DNA of 64,000 nucleotides. It comes from Rhipicephalus microplus (taxonomy: Eukaryota > Arthropoda > Arachnida > Ixodida > Ixodidae). The notes beneath the pieces are model-generated. The model ran no database searches. It was given only the letters and a program-made list of their open reading frames with translations, and was not told the DNA's origin. Within the stretch, counting starts at the first letter, position 1; each line of letters starts with the position of its first letter. Shown here in pieces: positions 21,260 through 32,399 of this stretch. The position numbers and the translations under genes were made by a program. Location: the NCBI RefSeq assembly GCF_043290135.1, contig NC_134707.1, positions 83,346,447 through 83,410,446 of the forward strand, in the 5' to 3' direction.

Positions 21260-21680
21260 AAGTCATACTTTGACACACTCGGCCCCACCTTGCTACATTA
21301 CGAGAACAGCATCAAGACCAACGTTGCTGGCATACGTAATGCAGCTCCGTGTCGCCGTCTTCGTGTAAGTGTCCCATAAAGGGAAGGTGTTCACATAAGT
21401 TTTTGTAATTCGGAGAAGGCATATCGTTGCTCCTTCTTCCATATGAAAGGAACGTTTTTTTTTTGTAAGCCATTGCAGAGGTTCGGTTATGTTTGAGAAA
21501 TTCGCAACGAAGCTTGTGTATTACGCGTGAAGTCTTAGAAAGCACCGGCTTGCTTGTTCGTAGGTGTCGGGAACGAAGCGACTGCAAGTGTCCTTTCGGG
21601 GTGTAGTCTTGTTCTTTTGTAGCTTACGCCATGGCCTAAATATGGCCCTGATCTTATGCTTTGATAATGTCCTAAAAATT
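21260..21680 (-). pseudogene. Old gypsy G4: RT thumb and RNase H start (right part)
   Basis: Minus text LGHGVSYKRTRLHPERTLAVASFPTPTNKQ, VPFIWKKEQRYAFSELQKLM and TLVLMLFS matches the RT thumb to RNase H junction of gypsy pol, with stops and shifts. It leads directly into the right end of G3; the following RNase H residues are at 15905 on the other side. Confidence 0.72.
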
Positions 21681-21799
21681 GCCCACGTTAGCGGAAAACC
21701 TAGGGTAGCTGCAAGGTGATGTGAATCGTCGAAGAGATGGCGATCTGTCGCCTCTGTAGAGAAGAAGATCGGAAAGTCGGCAGGAATGGTTCAAAAGAC

Positions 21800-22130
21800 G
21801 CGAATTAGTCATAGGGTGACAAGTGTTGGCTCGACAGATATTGCTGAAGCTCCCTCAGTCACTCTTCCTTGCTTGGACGGCAAGCGTTGGGGTGAAATCC
21901 TATTAGTCGTATTCTTCGGTAACAGCAAGAGCAATCCAAGTGACCCACTTCGCCGCAGTAGAAGTGGAGTGGTTCATTGTCAGACGTACGCCACACGTTT
22001 GACTTTCCCGGATTCTGTTGGGGGCTTGTGGACTCGTACGTACAGGCGTATGCAGGGGTCTCTGGAACTGATGGAGCGGTTATTGAGAGGGCGGATGGTA
22101 ATTGTTGGTTATGGGTGACGCTGATTCCCG
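21800..22130 (-). pseudogene. gag: Old gypsy G4: gag nucleocapsid fragment
   Basis: Minus text VWRTSDNEPLHFYCGEVGHLDC holds a CCHC knuckle (CGEVGHLDC with one Cys before) at about 21918-21990, then RRIRLIGFHPNACRP, which parallels the knuckle and tail of G6 gag. Between here and 21680 protease and most of RT are missing, so this old copy has a large internal deletion. Confidence 0.68.
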
Positions 22131-22859
22131 CAGTGCTTGCGTAAAAGCGACTAGAAATTGCAATACTCCTGTAGAGTAGAAGAAATGGCAGACACTTATA
22201 CTTTGAGTCTACACAAAGTGCATACCTACAAGGCAGTTTAGTAACGGCAACAAGTCTCCTTCAAACTTCGGTTATTCCCCAAGCCAATGAAACAAAAAAA
22301 CGCGCTGTAGCTACTTCTAGGAGGAATTAGCATGGCTAGGCAGCGTTACATAAATTGAAGCTGTCGTGTTCACGACTCTACAGGTAACTGTCTACAGCGT
22401 GCACTATGTTTTTGCAATCAAAACAAATTATTCTTTGCATCATCCTTCTTCCCCGAATCACCACCACCAGAGTGGTGGTGATTCGGGGAAGCCACGCCCG
22501 TTAGATGTGGCTTCCCCGCCAAGCCACACCTGTTAGGGCGTGAGCCACTATATTCGCACTTCGCTGTTCCCTGAATATGCCTATCTCGTCGTCTTCGTGT
22601 GACTACCTTAGCTTTTTTGTAGTTTTATGTCTTAAACAAGACAGAACAAAGAGCTTTCGAAACAAGTGTCTCTTATACAGCCGAAATTGACCAGCCGGTC
22701 ACATTTTGAGCACTCCCCAGAGAACGCGGCGTGCCTGGTGTAGAGTGGGTTGCCCGGTCGCCTGTGGCCGAAGGCATCCGCGCGAACATGGCAACAAAGT
22801 TTGGCTCTCTGTGGTTTGTTGTAGTGGTTGCAGGCTTCCTGCTCACGAAAGCGACAATG
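22131..22859. other. No recognisable gene
   Basis: Contains a strong hairpin (listed separately) and nearby imperfect repeats of GAAGCCACGCC and GGCTTCCCCGCC type. No coding signature. Confidence 0.5.
22449..22490. repeat. Perfect hairpin, 19 bp arms
   Basis: TTCCCCGAATCACCACCAC and its exact reverse complement are separated by four bases (CAGA). Flanking sequence repeats related GTGGCTTCCCCG text. Could be a foldback MITE core; no terminal duplication found. Confidence 0.75.
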
Positions 22860-24130
22860 AAGGAGAGTGAGATGTGCGGCACAGTTCCCCTTGGTAGCAT
22901 TTCGGCTTTCGCACTCTATCTTTGCAATATTAATGATTTAACTACCTACATCCCCGTGCAAATAACTCTTTGCTGACGGCTGTATTCTGTACATAAAATT
23001 ACTTCTCCTATTGACCATGTGATTTTAAATAACGCACTAAAACAGTTTCCACATGACATGCTAACTGGCAAATGAGTCTTAATGTTAAAAAAGCCGTTCT
23101 TTTGTGAATACCCAGAAAACAACGCGTACATGAATTTCCCATTCAAAACTATTGCACCATCTCCCACTAAAGGAAACCGTCCGGGGATGCCAAGCAGTGC
23201 TGGTGTGTTTCTGATTTGTCGTTTCCATTTGTATGTTTCCATTTGTATGTTTTCATGTGTGTTCCATTTGTATGTGGAGTTGTGTTTATGCTGCATACCG
23301 CTTATGTAAGCCCCCCATCTCATTTGTGTGTATTACCTTCGGGGTGCCGCCAAGTGAGCACCCAGCTCTGCTAGGAGAGTGCAACGGCGCGAGTGTGCGC
23401 AGCATTACATACGAGCGCACCGCTGCGGTGGACAGATAAACAACTGGAAAAAAGGAGCGGAGGCAGCGCTCTGCTACCCCCTCTACCCACCTCCTCCACG
23501 TCTTCACGCTCACGCGAGAAGAGAGGGGGAGTTTGCGCATGCGCAATGAAGAGCGAACGGTCGCTGAGGAAAGGACAGATCCCCGTGCAAAAGCTGCTTC
23601 ACATCTAAAAACGATGAGTCGGTAAGTGTGATCTCACAGCACAAGAACCTTGGATTAACGATGATATCTAACCTTCGTGTGGATTGCCATGTTCATAAAC
23701 GGCACCTAAGGGGTTCTTAATTTTTGGACGACGCCTCCGTCAAGCACTCCATGAGTCTAAATTACTAGCTTAAAGTGCAATTATTATATTCACTTAAATT
23801 ATGCTACATTTTAATTGCGCTTATTGACAATGAAAAGCCACCTTACACTAAGGCGATGGAAATTGCTTCTTGAAGTAACTCAAAACCATCTAAATGTTTA
23901 CAATTCTACATACAGTCTTCATGCAGACACAAGAATAACTCGAATAAAGCATTCATTCATTCTATATGAATATAGTTTCATAATTATTGCTTTAAATACT
24001 TCTTCTTTACGCTGGGCACAGGACAGTAGATTGAATGACTTTCCTTCCACTATTACCATTACCTAACCAAAAACAACCTTTCAATCACTTCTTGAAAAGC
24101 ACTTACATGATACACAATCATTAAACGACA
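22860..24130 (+). pseudogene. CR1/Jockey-like LINE RT remnant (LINE-b), decayed and interrupted
   Basis: Weak but consistent RT text: LYLCNINDLTTYIPVQI, ITSPIDHVILNNALKQF, then MNFPFKTIAPSP; after unrelated DNA at about 23190-23590 the same protein resumes with SVSVISQHKNLGLTMISNLRVDCHV and a C-terminal TRITRIKHSFILYEYS...LNDFPSTITIT. These match blocks of the better copy at 29970-30961. Heavily mutated. Confidence 0.65.
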
Positions 24131-26459
24131 AGTATTTCACATCATTCCTTGTCGATGTATCTTACTTTGCTGCTACTCACATGCCACTAACTAGCTTTGG
24201 AATTTATACCATTTTATTACTTTTTTCCGGTAAAGCTTACGTACGTATGTGTTACTGTACTAGTGCAATTGTAAATATATTGGTGTGATACGAGGCGTCA
24301 GTGCTTTAGCGTTGAGTTTCAAAGTTGCGCATAGATTTTTCACATATATGTTTTTCTAGTATCGATGGATACATTGTATTTCACGTACACCCACTGTGAC
24401 AAAGCGTACAACCACGAATCATCATCGTAATTATCACATATCTCAGAACACCTACTCACTCACGCCATGGGAATGCTTCCATGTATTTGATCGCCGTGAG
24501 ATCACTTGCTCTTCGACAGATGAGGACACAAAGTACTTACTGAAAATGTGACAAAATCTAAGATGGCTGTAGAAATTAGGGAGAATATGCTGTACACGAT
24601 AGGCTAGTTAAATGCTAAACATTACCTGACAATTTCCAAATGCTAAATATTCGCAACTTCTTGGCTTGCACAAAAAAAAGTGGCACTATGTCATCCATTG
24701 GTGCACCTTTGCTAAAAGTCACTCCACATTTCAGGCTAGGGTGACAGCAAAAACCTGTGCTGTTCCCTTTTTACGCCTACCTGTTTCCAAAACTTGGTAC
24801 AGCTCTTTTTCAAAGTATCGCTTTGTGCCAGGCGAACCAGTAATTTTTCTACAACCAGTCAGAGAACCAACATTCAGAAAACTTCGCAAAATTGACTGTC
24901 ATCATCCTGGCCAATCAATTGTGTTTCTTCTACATTATGGAATTCTTAAGCTATACACCATATATTTTCTCTAGTGCGTGTGGCGTTGCCCTTCTACGCC
25001 AGCAGATTCTGCGTGCCTGTAGGTATATTCTGGTTTCTTAAAGTATAGTTTCGTGCAAGTCAAAACTGAAATTTGCTTTCTGACTCACCAGAGTTCTACT
25101 AACCCGAACGTTTTGTCATCATCCTGATCAACGTATCCTATGAGTAATGGTTCATGAACATTTTATTTTTTTTTGTCATGCGCTTAGTAATGCCTGTGAG
25201 CACCTACCAATTTTCTGTTTCAAATGCTACTGTTTTCGAACACAATTCATTCTTGCGCCAGATGAAGCAGCAACTTATCTCGATTCACCACAGCTCCTTT
25301 TATCGGGATTGGTAGGCGTGAAAAAGGAATACGATACTACGGGGCAATTAGAGATGTTAAAAGACTTCTTACACTTAAGTGTACCCTGGTAATTCACTGA
25401 GTGTGACCAAAAGTTATCGGACAAATCGCGCATTTCACGTTTGAGTGAGGACTATTGGGTCATGGCCATTTGTGCAACAAACTGGAGTACCACACACTCG
25501 TTCGCCTTTCTACAGGAGCCTTCGGAACACACCCTGTAGAAGAGTGAGCGCGAAATGAGAGACATGCTCACTTCATCTGCAATATTTATACCACTCTCTC
25601 GTGTTTTTATATATAGATCCAATCACTGATGGTCTCACTTATACAGCGATAGCATGCTGCGCTTAATTCGGTGAACCAGGACTCCCGAAGAATATGTATT
25701 CCAATACCTAAGTATGTATTTCGGGATACTCTTTTGTCCGCAAATGCATTTGAAAATGTCCAGTTTTATCACAGACAAACTTATCTCACTATGTGTGTTT
25801 TAGATTTTCAGCTCATAGACATTTGGACACCCGTATTCCGAAGCACACTTCTAGGTATTTATGCCCAGCCCTACGTCAATTATCATGACAATTTCTTGCT
25901 CTCGCATTCGTTGCTGGGTGCTTGCGGATAAACTAATTTGAACGCGACAGAGTTTCATGTCGGGGTTCACCACGGTGTCGCTGACGTATTACTTACGCGG
26001 ATATGACTTTGCAAAATACATACTGAGAGCCTGACCACACACACTCATTGCAGCACGTCAGCGAGTGGTTTTCTGACGCAAGGCTGACGCAAGGCTGACC
26101 TTGTGTACCCAGCGTGAGGCGAAAAACGACTAAGCCACAAACCGAAGGTTCCTCTGCCTACTGAAGGCGAGCAACTCATATTCACCATTTGCCGTTGAAG
26201 GTGCATCGCGCTCGGAGGACTCATAGCGTAATCATCAGCAAGATTGCTCGACGGGAAATGAGATGCTGTCATAGGATGCGGGCTTGCTTATTTCGCAATA
26301 GGGATGGTTTATACCACGACTTGTATTTCCACTACATGTTTACATTGAAGTTACAGAAAGCAAGAAGAACACTTTGCTCGCTTCCGCGACCACGTTTGCG
26401 AAAGAAGCGCCCTGCTTACACACAAAAGGGTAACAACTGAGGCAGTCGTTAGCTCGCGC
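24131..26459. other. No recognisable gene
   Basis: About 2.3 kb of AT-rich DNA. The longest frames (24666-24974 plus, 102 codons; 25147-25392 plus, 81 codons) show no domain, repeat or neighbour context and I cannot assign them. A short tandem GACGCAAGGCT duplication is near 26080. Confidence 0.5.
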
Positions 26460-26870
26460 TCTCCCGAGTACTTATTTATTTACAATATACTGCGGTCTTG
26501 AAAAGACCAAGCAGGAGAGGCACAAAAATTAAGTGGAAAACACACGTAAGCGTGATAGATGAATGATGTCCACAAAATACAGAAGATAAGTACATTATAC
26601 AGAGATATTTAGATGAGCCTAAACACAGGTTTATACGACCTTCAGAACAACGGAGATTGGTCTATCTCCCTAATATACATAATTGCGATAAACAATATAG
26701 CAAGTCGAGTACAGACTACAGTACAGACAAATGGCACGCTCAAAATGGCAAATAGACTTAGATGTGAAAAGCACTTCAGGCAGTGAATTACATTTCGATA
26801 CTGTACGTGGGAAAAACGAATTCTTGAACATGTTTGTGTGGGCTCGATACGGAAGCAAATTGTGCGTGTG
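26460..26870 (-). pseudogene. CR1/Jockey-like LINE 3' end (LINE-c)
   Basis: Minus text FKNSFFPRTVSKCNSLPEVLFTSKS is the typical C-terminal block of CR1/Jockey-like RTs (compare RNSLP near 36655 in LINE-f), followed by about 200 bp resembling a 3' untranslated region. It lies head to head with LINE-d. Only the last part of ORF2 remains. Confidence 0.65.
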
Positions 26871-26921
26871 CCGAAGTCTCGTGGGGCGCGATTAAAATGG
26901 CTGAATGTATACCGATGCATT

Positions 26922-26982
26922 TGGGCACGGTGGCACCGTCGACATGCGGCTCACAAATTGCCCGTTCGTCTACATTTTTCAG
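26922..26982 (+). repeat. 61 bp direct repeat, copy 1, in LINE-d 5' region
   Basis: TGGGCACGGTGGCACCGTCG...TTTTTCAG recurs at 27225-27285 with about three differences. Spacing is 303 bp, a multiple of three, and both copies are read in the same ORF1 frame (VDMRLTN.PFVYIFQ). Confidence 0.9.
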
Positions 26983-27224
26983 TTCGTCTTCGGCCTGCTG
27001 CACAGCGCAGGCGATGTGGGCCTCGAAACAACCGGGGCGACTGTGACTGCGCTGGACCAGCGTGCAAAGAGCGACCACGTGCCGACGCTGCTGACACGGA
27101 TCTTCTTCGACTATCGACTGCATCAGCTTACCGGCACATGCATCCACCCATCTGCCCTGGAGCGCCACCTGGCGTCTGCGCTCTCCGGGACTATATATGC
27201 GTTCCTCAGGGAACCCCCTCTCAC

Positions 27225-27285
27225 TGGGCACGGTGGCATCGTCGACATGCGGCTCACAAATGGCCCGTTCGTCTACATTTTTCAG
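27225..27285 (+). repeat. 61 bp direct repeat, copy 2, in LINE-d 5' region
   Basis: Second copy; directly followed by GTGAGG, so its end CAG|GTGAGG looks like a 5' splice site, whereas copy 1 is followed by TTCGTC. Confidence 0.9.
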
Positions 27286-27408
27286 GTGAGGAAGCAATAT
27301 GGAAAATGCATCCGCTCAAGTGACCGTTTCTCGCTGGTGTTGCCGTGCCCATGGCAGTATTGCGCTGTGTGTGAATCGTGCATGACATATTTCAATAAAC
27401 TATTGTTA

Positions 27409-27441
27409 ATGGTTGGAGATATCAAAAGCAATCCCGGCCCC
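27409..27441 (+). other. 2A-like ribosome-skipping motif in LINE-d ORF1
   Basis: Codons for MVGDIKSNPGP. In established 2A peptides the ribosome skips bond formation between the last Gly and Pro. N-terminal 2A-like motifs have been reported for some AP-endonuclease LINEs. Here the D-x-E position is Lys, so activity is uncertain. Confidence 0.6.
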
Positions 27442-28154
27442 AAGCTCGAAAAGATTGCTAAACAACTGACGGAAATCGCTGCAGACATTAAGGATATCAA
27501 AGAAAAGTGACTCTTGGATATTGATAACAAGCTTGACGTAATTACAAAACTTGAGGCTGAAGTCGCGGCATGCCACAAAGAAATGGCTTCCATGAAGGGG
27601 GTAATCAGGGGCCTTGAAGCGAGAATAGACGACTTGGAAAACCGCAGCAGGAGGTCAAACCTAATCGTTTATGGCATACCGGAACCGGAAGGAGAAACAA
27701 GTAAAACCCTAGAACAGGCAGTAAAGGACGGCATAATTACAAAAATTTTTCAACTTGAACCTGTGGCCATTGAGCGCATTCATCGCTTAGGAAGAGTTGG
27801 ACCAAACAAGACAAGGCCAGTCATACTTAAATTACTTGATGCCAGAGAAAAAACTGCGGTACTAAAAAACGGCTTTAAACTGAAGGGCACAGATTTTTCT
27901 ATAGGATAGGATTTTTGCTGAAAACTCAGAGAAACCAGAAAAAAACTCTTGGACAGTGCTAAGTGAAACCGCGAAAATAAAGATAAAGTGTCGTTGGCAT
28001 ATAATAAGCTGTTCATTAACAGCCGTGTGTTCACCTGGGATGACGAAAAGAACGAAAGGGTAGAAATAGAGAAGTACGACAAAGTGGAAGAAAGAAAAAA
28101 CGAAGCAAGCCGGCCCGCAACGCGCCAAAGCCAGCGCAACAAAAAATAACGTTA

Positions 28155-30961
28155 TTGAACATAAACGCCCGCAGTATCTTGAATAAGGTACAGCCATTTG
28201 AAAGCCTACTACTCGATCGAGAACCTGATATAGTGGTTGTTACCGAAACGCGGTTATCGGCATCCATCTCGAGTCATGAAGTTGCTCCCCTGAATTATGT
28301 ACTTATTGCTCCCCTGAATTATGTAATTAGAAAAGACCACCAGTCACGTGGTGGAGGCATGGCGTTAGTAATAAAGAAATCAATCCCACTAATCATCCTT
28401 CCAGAAGTAGCAGATGCTGAGGCCGTTTTTTGTAAAATTATTACCAAAAGCACAAGTATAGTTGTTGGCTGCATCTATCGAAGCCCCGGATGTGGGCACG
28501 AATGCATAACTGCCATACAAGAGTATTTGCACCAACATGCTGGAAACTGCCTGGTTATTCTTATGGGGGATTTCAACCTTGCCGACTTTAACTGGGCTAC
28601 CATGCAGTACACGACAAAGGCTTCAGAAGCACTTGTCGATATGATGCTAAGATTTAACCTGCGCCAGATTGTGGAATGCCCCACAAGGGTACAAGGCGAG
28701 TGTCGCAGTGTACTTGACTTAATCTTGTTGAGTAATAACTTCCTTTTAGAACAAACACAGGTTGAAATAATTGAAGGGATATCAGATCACAGAATACCGA
28801 TGTGTGTATTACCGCTAGATTGTTCAATACCGATGCAAACGGCAGCGCAAATCATAATAAATTTTGACAAAGCAATGACGCTTCCATACAAACCTACTTT
28901 GTTCATAAATTCCCAGTGTTTTCGGAATTGGCCTCAGGTCCCTTGTCTGGTTGTGTTTCAAAGATACAATGTCTGGTTGTGTTTCAAAGATATAGTGTCG
29001 CACTGTGTAACACATTTTATTCCTGTGCGGTTAAAAAAACCGTTAAAAAATAACCCATGAATTACACGTCAAGTAATACATGCAAAACGCCAACTCAAAA
29101 GGATTCGGAAGGCAAACAAGGTACAAGGCACCAACCCATCTAACGCTTCCAGGCTAGCGCTTGCAGTAAAAACTTTTAAACAGAAATCCAGAGAAGCGAA
29201 AAGTCATTATTTCAACACTGTACTACCCAGCTTCTTAAAACACAACCCACATAGATTTCGGAACCACTTCAGCCAAAAAAACACACTTGCAACTAAGATT
29301 TCGTCCATTGAAAAAAAAAGATAAAGCCAACAGATACAACCAATTCTTTCGTTCTGTCTTCACTAAAGATAATGGTGTCCTGCCGGAATTACATCGGCGG
29401 CCTGGTCCCACTATCCAGCCACTCGTTATCACAGACGCCGGTGTTCTTAATCTTCTGCTTGGCCTAGACACCAAAAAAGCCTGTGGTCCGGACAATATAC
29501 CAAATCAATTTTTTAAACGATACGCACAGTGGTGCAGCAGATACCTGGGGATTATTTTTCGGAAATCTCTCTCAACATCCAAACTACCAGAAGATTGGAA
29601 AATAGCAAAAATTATTTCGATACACAAATCAGGAGATAAATCCATTGAAACAAATTTTAGACCAATATCGCTAACCAGCACGGCATGTAAACTACTCGAG
29701 CATATCATTCTAAAACATTTAACAATTTTCTTGAACAAGAAGGCATTCTGTCCAATAACCAGCATGGTTTTCGCCAAGGTTTATCCACCATAACACAGTT
29801 AACCGAAGTATTACACGACCTCGCGCTAGGCATTAACAATCGCCGCCAAACCGACATAATCCTACTCGACCTATCCAAGGCATTTGATTGCGTTTGTCAT
29901 AAAAAGCTAATAGCTAAACTAAGAAGCCTCATCGAAGATGGAGAAATTATTGCTTGGATTCAAGATTTCTTGTTTATTAGATCCCAGTTTGTTATTTTTG
30001 AACATTTTGCATCAGACACAGTACCAGGGACGTCAGGAGTGCCCCAGGGCTCCGTGCTTGGACCCTTGTTATTTCTCGTTTATATAAATGATATAGCTAC
30101 TAATATAGATAGTAAAATAAAGTTATTCGCAGACGACTGTATCATTTATCGAGAAATTAACAATCAACAAGATCATCTCTCTCTCAACAAGTCTCTTAAT
30201 ACCGTTGCAGAATGGTGCTCTCATTGGCAGATGACAATCAACGTAAAAAAATCTGCATGCATGACGATAACACGGAAAAAAGAACCTTCTAACTTTCGCT
30301 ATAACATAAATGGTGCTGCTCTCACGAATGTACAGAGACATAAATATCTAGGCTTAACAATAACATCAGATCTAAGGTGGGACGCTCACATTGATAATGT
30401 TACTTCTTCTGCTATGCAAAAACTATTTTTTATTCGCAGATCGCTCCATCTGGCACCCACCTCGACGAAACTACTAGCCTACAAAACATTTATTAGCCCA
30501 ATCCTTGAATATGGAAATACTGTATGGTTTCCTCATACCGTGACTAACATAAAAAAATAGAAAAGGTACAAAGGAAGGCCATAAGATTCATACATAACAA
30601 ATTTAAACTGGCTGATTCACCCACTACCCTTCTAGCTGTTTCTGGGCTTCCCAAGCTCGAAACACGGGCGAAGCAGGCACGTTTGAAATTTCTTTATCAA
30701 CTCCTACATAATTATTTCAAAATAGATGTCTCAAACTACGTTGAATATTCGCAAACACGAGCTACCCGGCACCAACATACAAATACCCTATTAGAATATA
30801 AATGTAACAATGATGCGTTTAAATACTCCTTTTTTTCAGTTGCCACCCACGAATGGATTTTGTTAACCCCTTTCACCACTAATGCCCAGTCATTGTGCGA
30901 TTTCTTATCAAGAATTAAGATAACGTCTTTTAGCGTCCTTGATATGTCTGCTTTTCTGTGA
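28155..30961 (+). pseudogene. LINE-d ORF2: AP endonuclease and reverse transcriptase, three frameshifts
   Basis: Endonuclease (28155-29060): NINARSILNK start, PDIVVVTETRL, GGGMALVIK, the catalytic GDFNLADFNW and SDHRIPM (SDH). Two small tandem duplications are visible, APLNYV twice near 28280-28325 and TGTCTGGTTGTG twice near 28945-28985. RT: KACGPDNIPNQFFK and FRPISLTSTACKLLEH (29287-29793), then a shift, LLDLSKAFDCVCHKKL, then GVPQGSVLGPLLFLVYIND and the catalytic FADD (LFADDCIIY, about 30123). The C-terminal part (HKYLGLTITSDLRWD, ETRAKQARLKFLYQLL) ends at the stop at 30959. The palm catalytic motif is intact. Confidence 0.88.
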
Positions 30962-31074
30962 CATGCAAACCAGCATTCACTTGTATTTGGTGTGTATGGT
31001 GTGCATAAGTGCTGATTGTATGCTTCAAGGTTGCTGATTTGTATTTTTACACATTATTTACCAATTTACGATTC

Positions 31075-31560
31075 TGAAAGTGTTAAGTGCTCTGTGTAAA
31101 TGTATACTGTAGTGCCCACCTGCTATGCTCTCATTTGAGACTGGCAGTATTGTGAATAAATTTACCTTTGTGGAAACAGTAAAAAGAACAAACAGCAGTT
31201 TCAGCCTATCACTTTTTCGTCTATCTTCCAGGGTTGAAATTCCATTCGCCAGCATTAGAGAATTTGGTGAGTCGGTGGTTCTTTATTTGTTGAAAATGAA
31301 GCGTATAGCGCGTCTTTGCACCATTTAAAGCCGGTACTTATCCTTTTTAAGGAAGGGGTCCCATACAACCGAAGCGTATTGCAGTTTAGGAAGTATTATC
31401 ATTTTGAAGGCGAGTAATTTGACATGAGTTGGTGACGCTTTGACTTTATGCCGTAAAAAGCCTAACTTGCGTGTGGCAGATGCGCAGATGTTTTCTATGT
31501 GCTTTGACCACGACAGAGTATTGGTGAACGTTATCCCGAGGTATTTGTACAAGACTTACG
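31075..31560 (-). pseudogene. CR1/Jockey-like LINE RT C-terminal fragment (LINE-e)
   Basis: Minus text YKYLGITFTNTLSWSKHIENI, HVKLLAFKMIILPKLQYASVVWDPF and, after a shift, LEDRRKSDRLKLLFVLF is the thumb/C-terminal region of a LINE RT. It lies tail to tail with LINE-d. The palm and endonuclease are missing. Confidence 0.75.
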
Positions 31561-31632
31561 CCACTTCAAAAGGCCCCTCAACCAGCAACAGACGCTCACG
31601 TGCTTCTCTCCATGCCATTGATGTACCGACAT

Positions 31633-31674
31633 CTGTCATGACGTCACCTGTATGATTGGGTGACGTCATGACAG
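31633..31674. repeat. Perfect hairpin, 16 bp arms with TGACGTCA cores
   Basis: CTGTCATGACGTCACC and its exact reverse complement are separated by 10 bases. Each arm contains TGACGTCA, the palindromic CRE-type bZIP site. Followed by short ACGCTGCCAG repeats (31674-31710). Confidence 0.8.
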
Positions 31675-31710
31675 ACGCTGCCAGTGAGACGCTGCCAGAC
31701 GCTGCCAGTG

Positions 31711-32180
31711 ATCAACGAAGAGCATTTTTGAGGTTGGCTAATGAGTGCGCTTCTTGCGCTTCTACCTCTGGCGTCGAGGAAGGCCACTTGAAAGGGTTGC
31801 AGACAAGCCGACGAACTCAGCCTAACGGATGAAAGAGCGAAGCGAGGAAACGCGTGTGACTCCACCATAGTTCGCTGAAAAGTTGTGCACAACTCAGAAG
31901 TTGCATTCGCAAGCGCACACCTCAGCGAACTTCCTTCATTTCACTGGCTCCCTATACGGGCTGTCTTCTAGATAGCTGCGGCGACGGCCTGGATTCCCAT
32001 ATGTGCACGTGCCTGCACGGAAAAGACTACTCTTCTGGCCATGGCGCATATTGCGCTCAAGACACTCCCAAGCTGCCACCAGGCGGCCCGATTTCCTGCC
32101 GTAGAATCCCGTCCAGCGAGAGCATCATTGTCGTAGCAGCAGCAGTTGCATTCGCAAGCATGCACCTAAGCGAACTTCCT
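31711..32180. other. No recognisable gene
   Basis: Short frames only; nothing recognised between the hairpin and the 74 bp tandem repeat. Confidence 0.45.
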
Positions 32181-32183
32181 AGG

Positions 32184-32327
32184 ATTCACAGGTTGGTTGC
32201 ATTTATTCTTGACACTTTCCTAGAATATAGTCAATCTATCAACTGCTGCTGCCTTGGTTTCACAGGTTGGTTGCTTTTATCCTTGGCACTTTCTTAGAAT
32301 TAGTCAATCTATCAACTCCTGCTGCTA
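32184..32327 (+). repeat. Two-copy tandem repeat, about 74 bp unit
   Basis: CACAGGTTGGTTGC...CAATCTATCAACT at 32187 recurs at 32261 with several differences. It lies just upstream of a LINE ORF1 remnant and may be the repeated 5' untranslated/promoter region of LINE-f, as is common in LINEs. Confidence 0.75.
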
Positions 32328-32399
32328 CTGTTCGTGCTACTGTTTTGTTTTTGTGCGTGTGTGGCTGCTTGTATGCTTACCTTGTACTCACGAATTTAG

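Larger units (their letters stand above)
26905..27909 (+). pseudogene. LINE-d ORF1 with 2A-like motif, coiled coil and RRM-like part
   Basis: ORF1 proteins bind the LINE RNA. The N-terminal frame runs 201 codons to a stop at 27508. At 27412-27441 it encodes VGDIKSNPGP, which fits the DxExNPGP 2A pattern except Lys for the usual Glu, preceded by a hydrophobic KLLLM run as in known 2A peptides. After the stop the same protein continues: LEAEVAACHKEMASMKGVIRGLE (coiled coil) and ENRSRRSNLIVYGIPEPEGE, RIHRLGRV, which is the usual coiled-coil to RRM junction of LINE ORF1. It ends at 27907. Start choice is uncertain because the N-terminus overlaps the 61 bp repeats. Confidence 0.75.
26880..31055 (+). 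mobile_element. CR1/Jockey-like LINE (LINE-d) with ORF1 and ORF2, near full length
   Basis: Contains a 5' region with a 61 bp repeat, ORF1 with a 2A-like motif and coiled coil, and ORF2 with AP endonuclease and RT. Ends are approximate: the 5' end is placed just before the first repeat unit and the 3' end before antisense LINE-e text near 31075. Frameshifts in ORF2 and a stop in ORF1 make this copy inactive as it stands, but it is the best preserved LINE here. Confidence 0.85.

Noticed and set aside
23190..23590. Insert inside LINE-b, possibly a MITE
   Set aside because: I found no inverted ends or target duplication, so I cannot call an element.
24666..24974. 102-codon plus frame
   Set aside because: No domain, no context and no splice or promoter evidence; kept only as part of an unannotated stretch.
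26838..27323. Alternative plus frame over the LINE-d 5' region
   Set aside because: Overlaps ORF1 in a different frame; ORF1 has the recognisable 2A-like and coiled-coil text.
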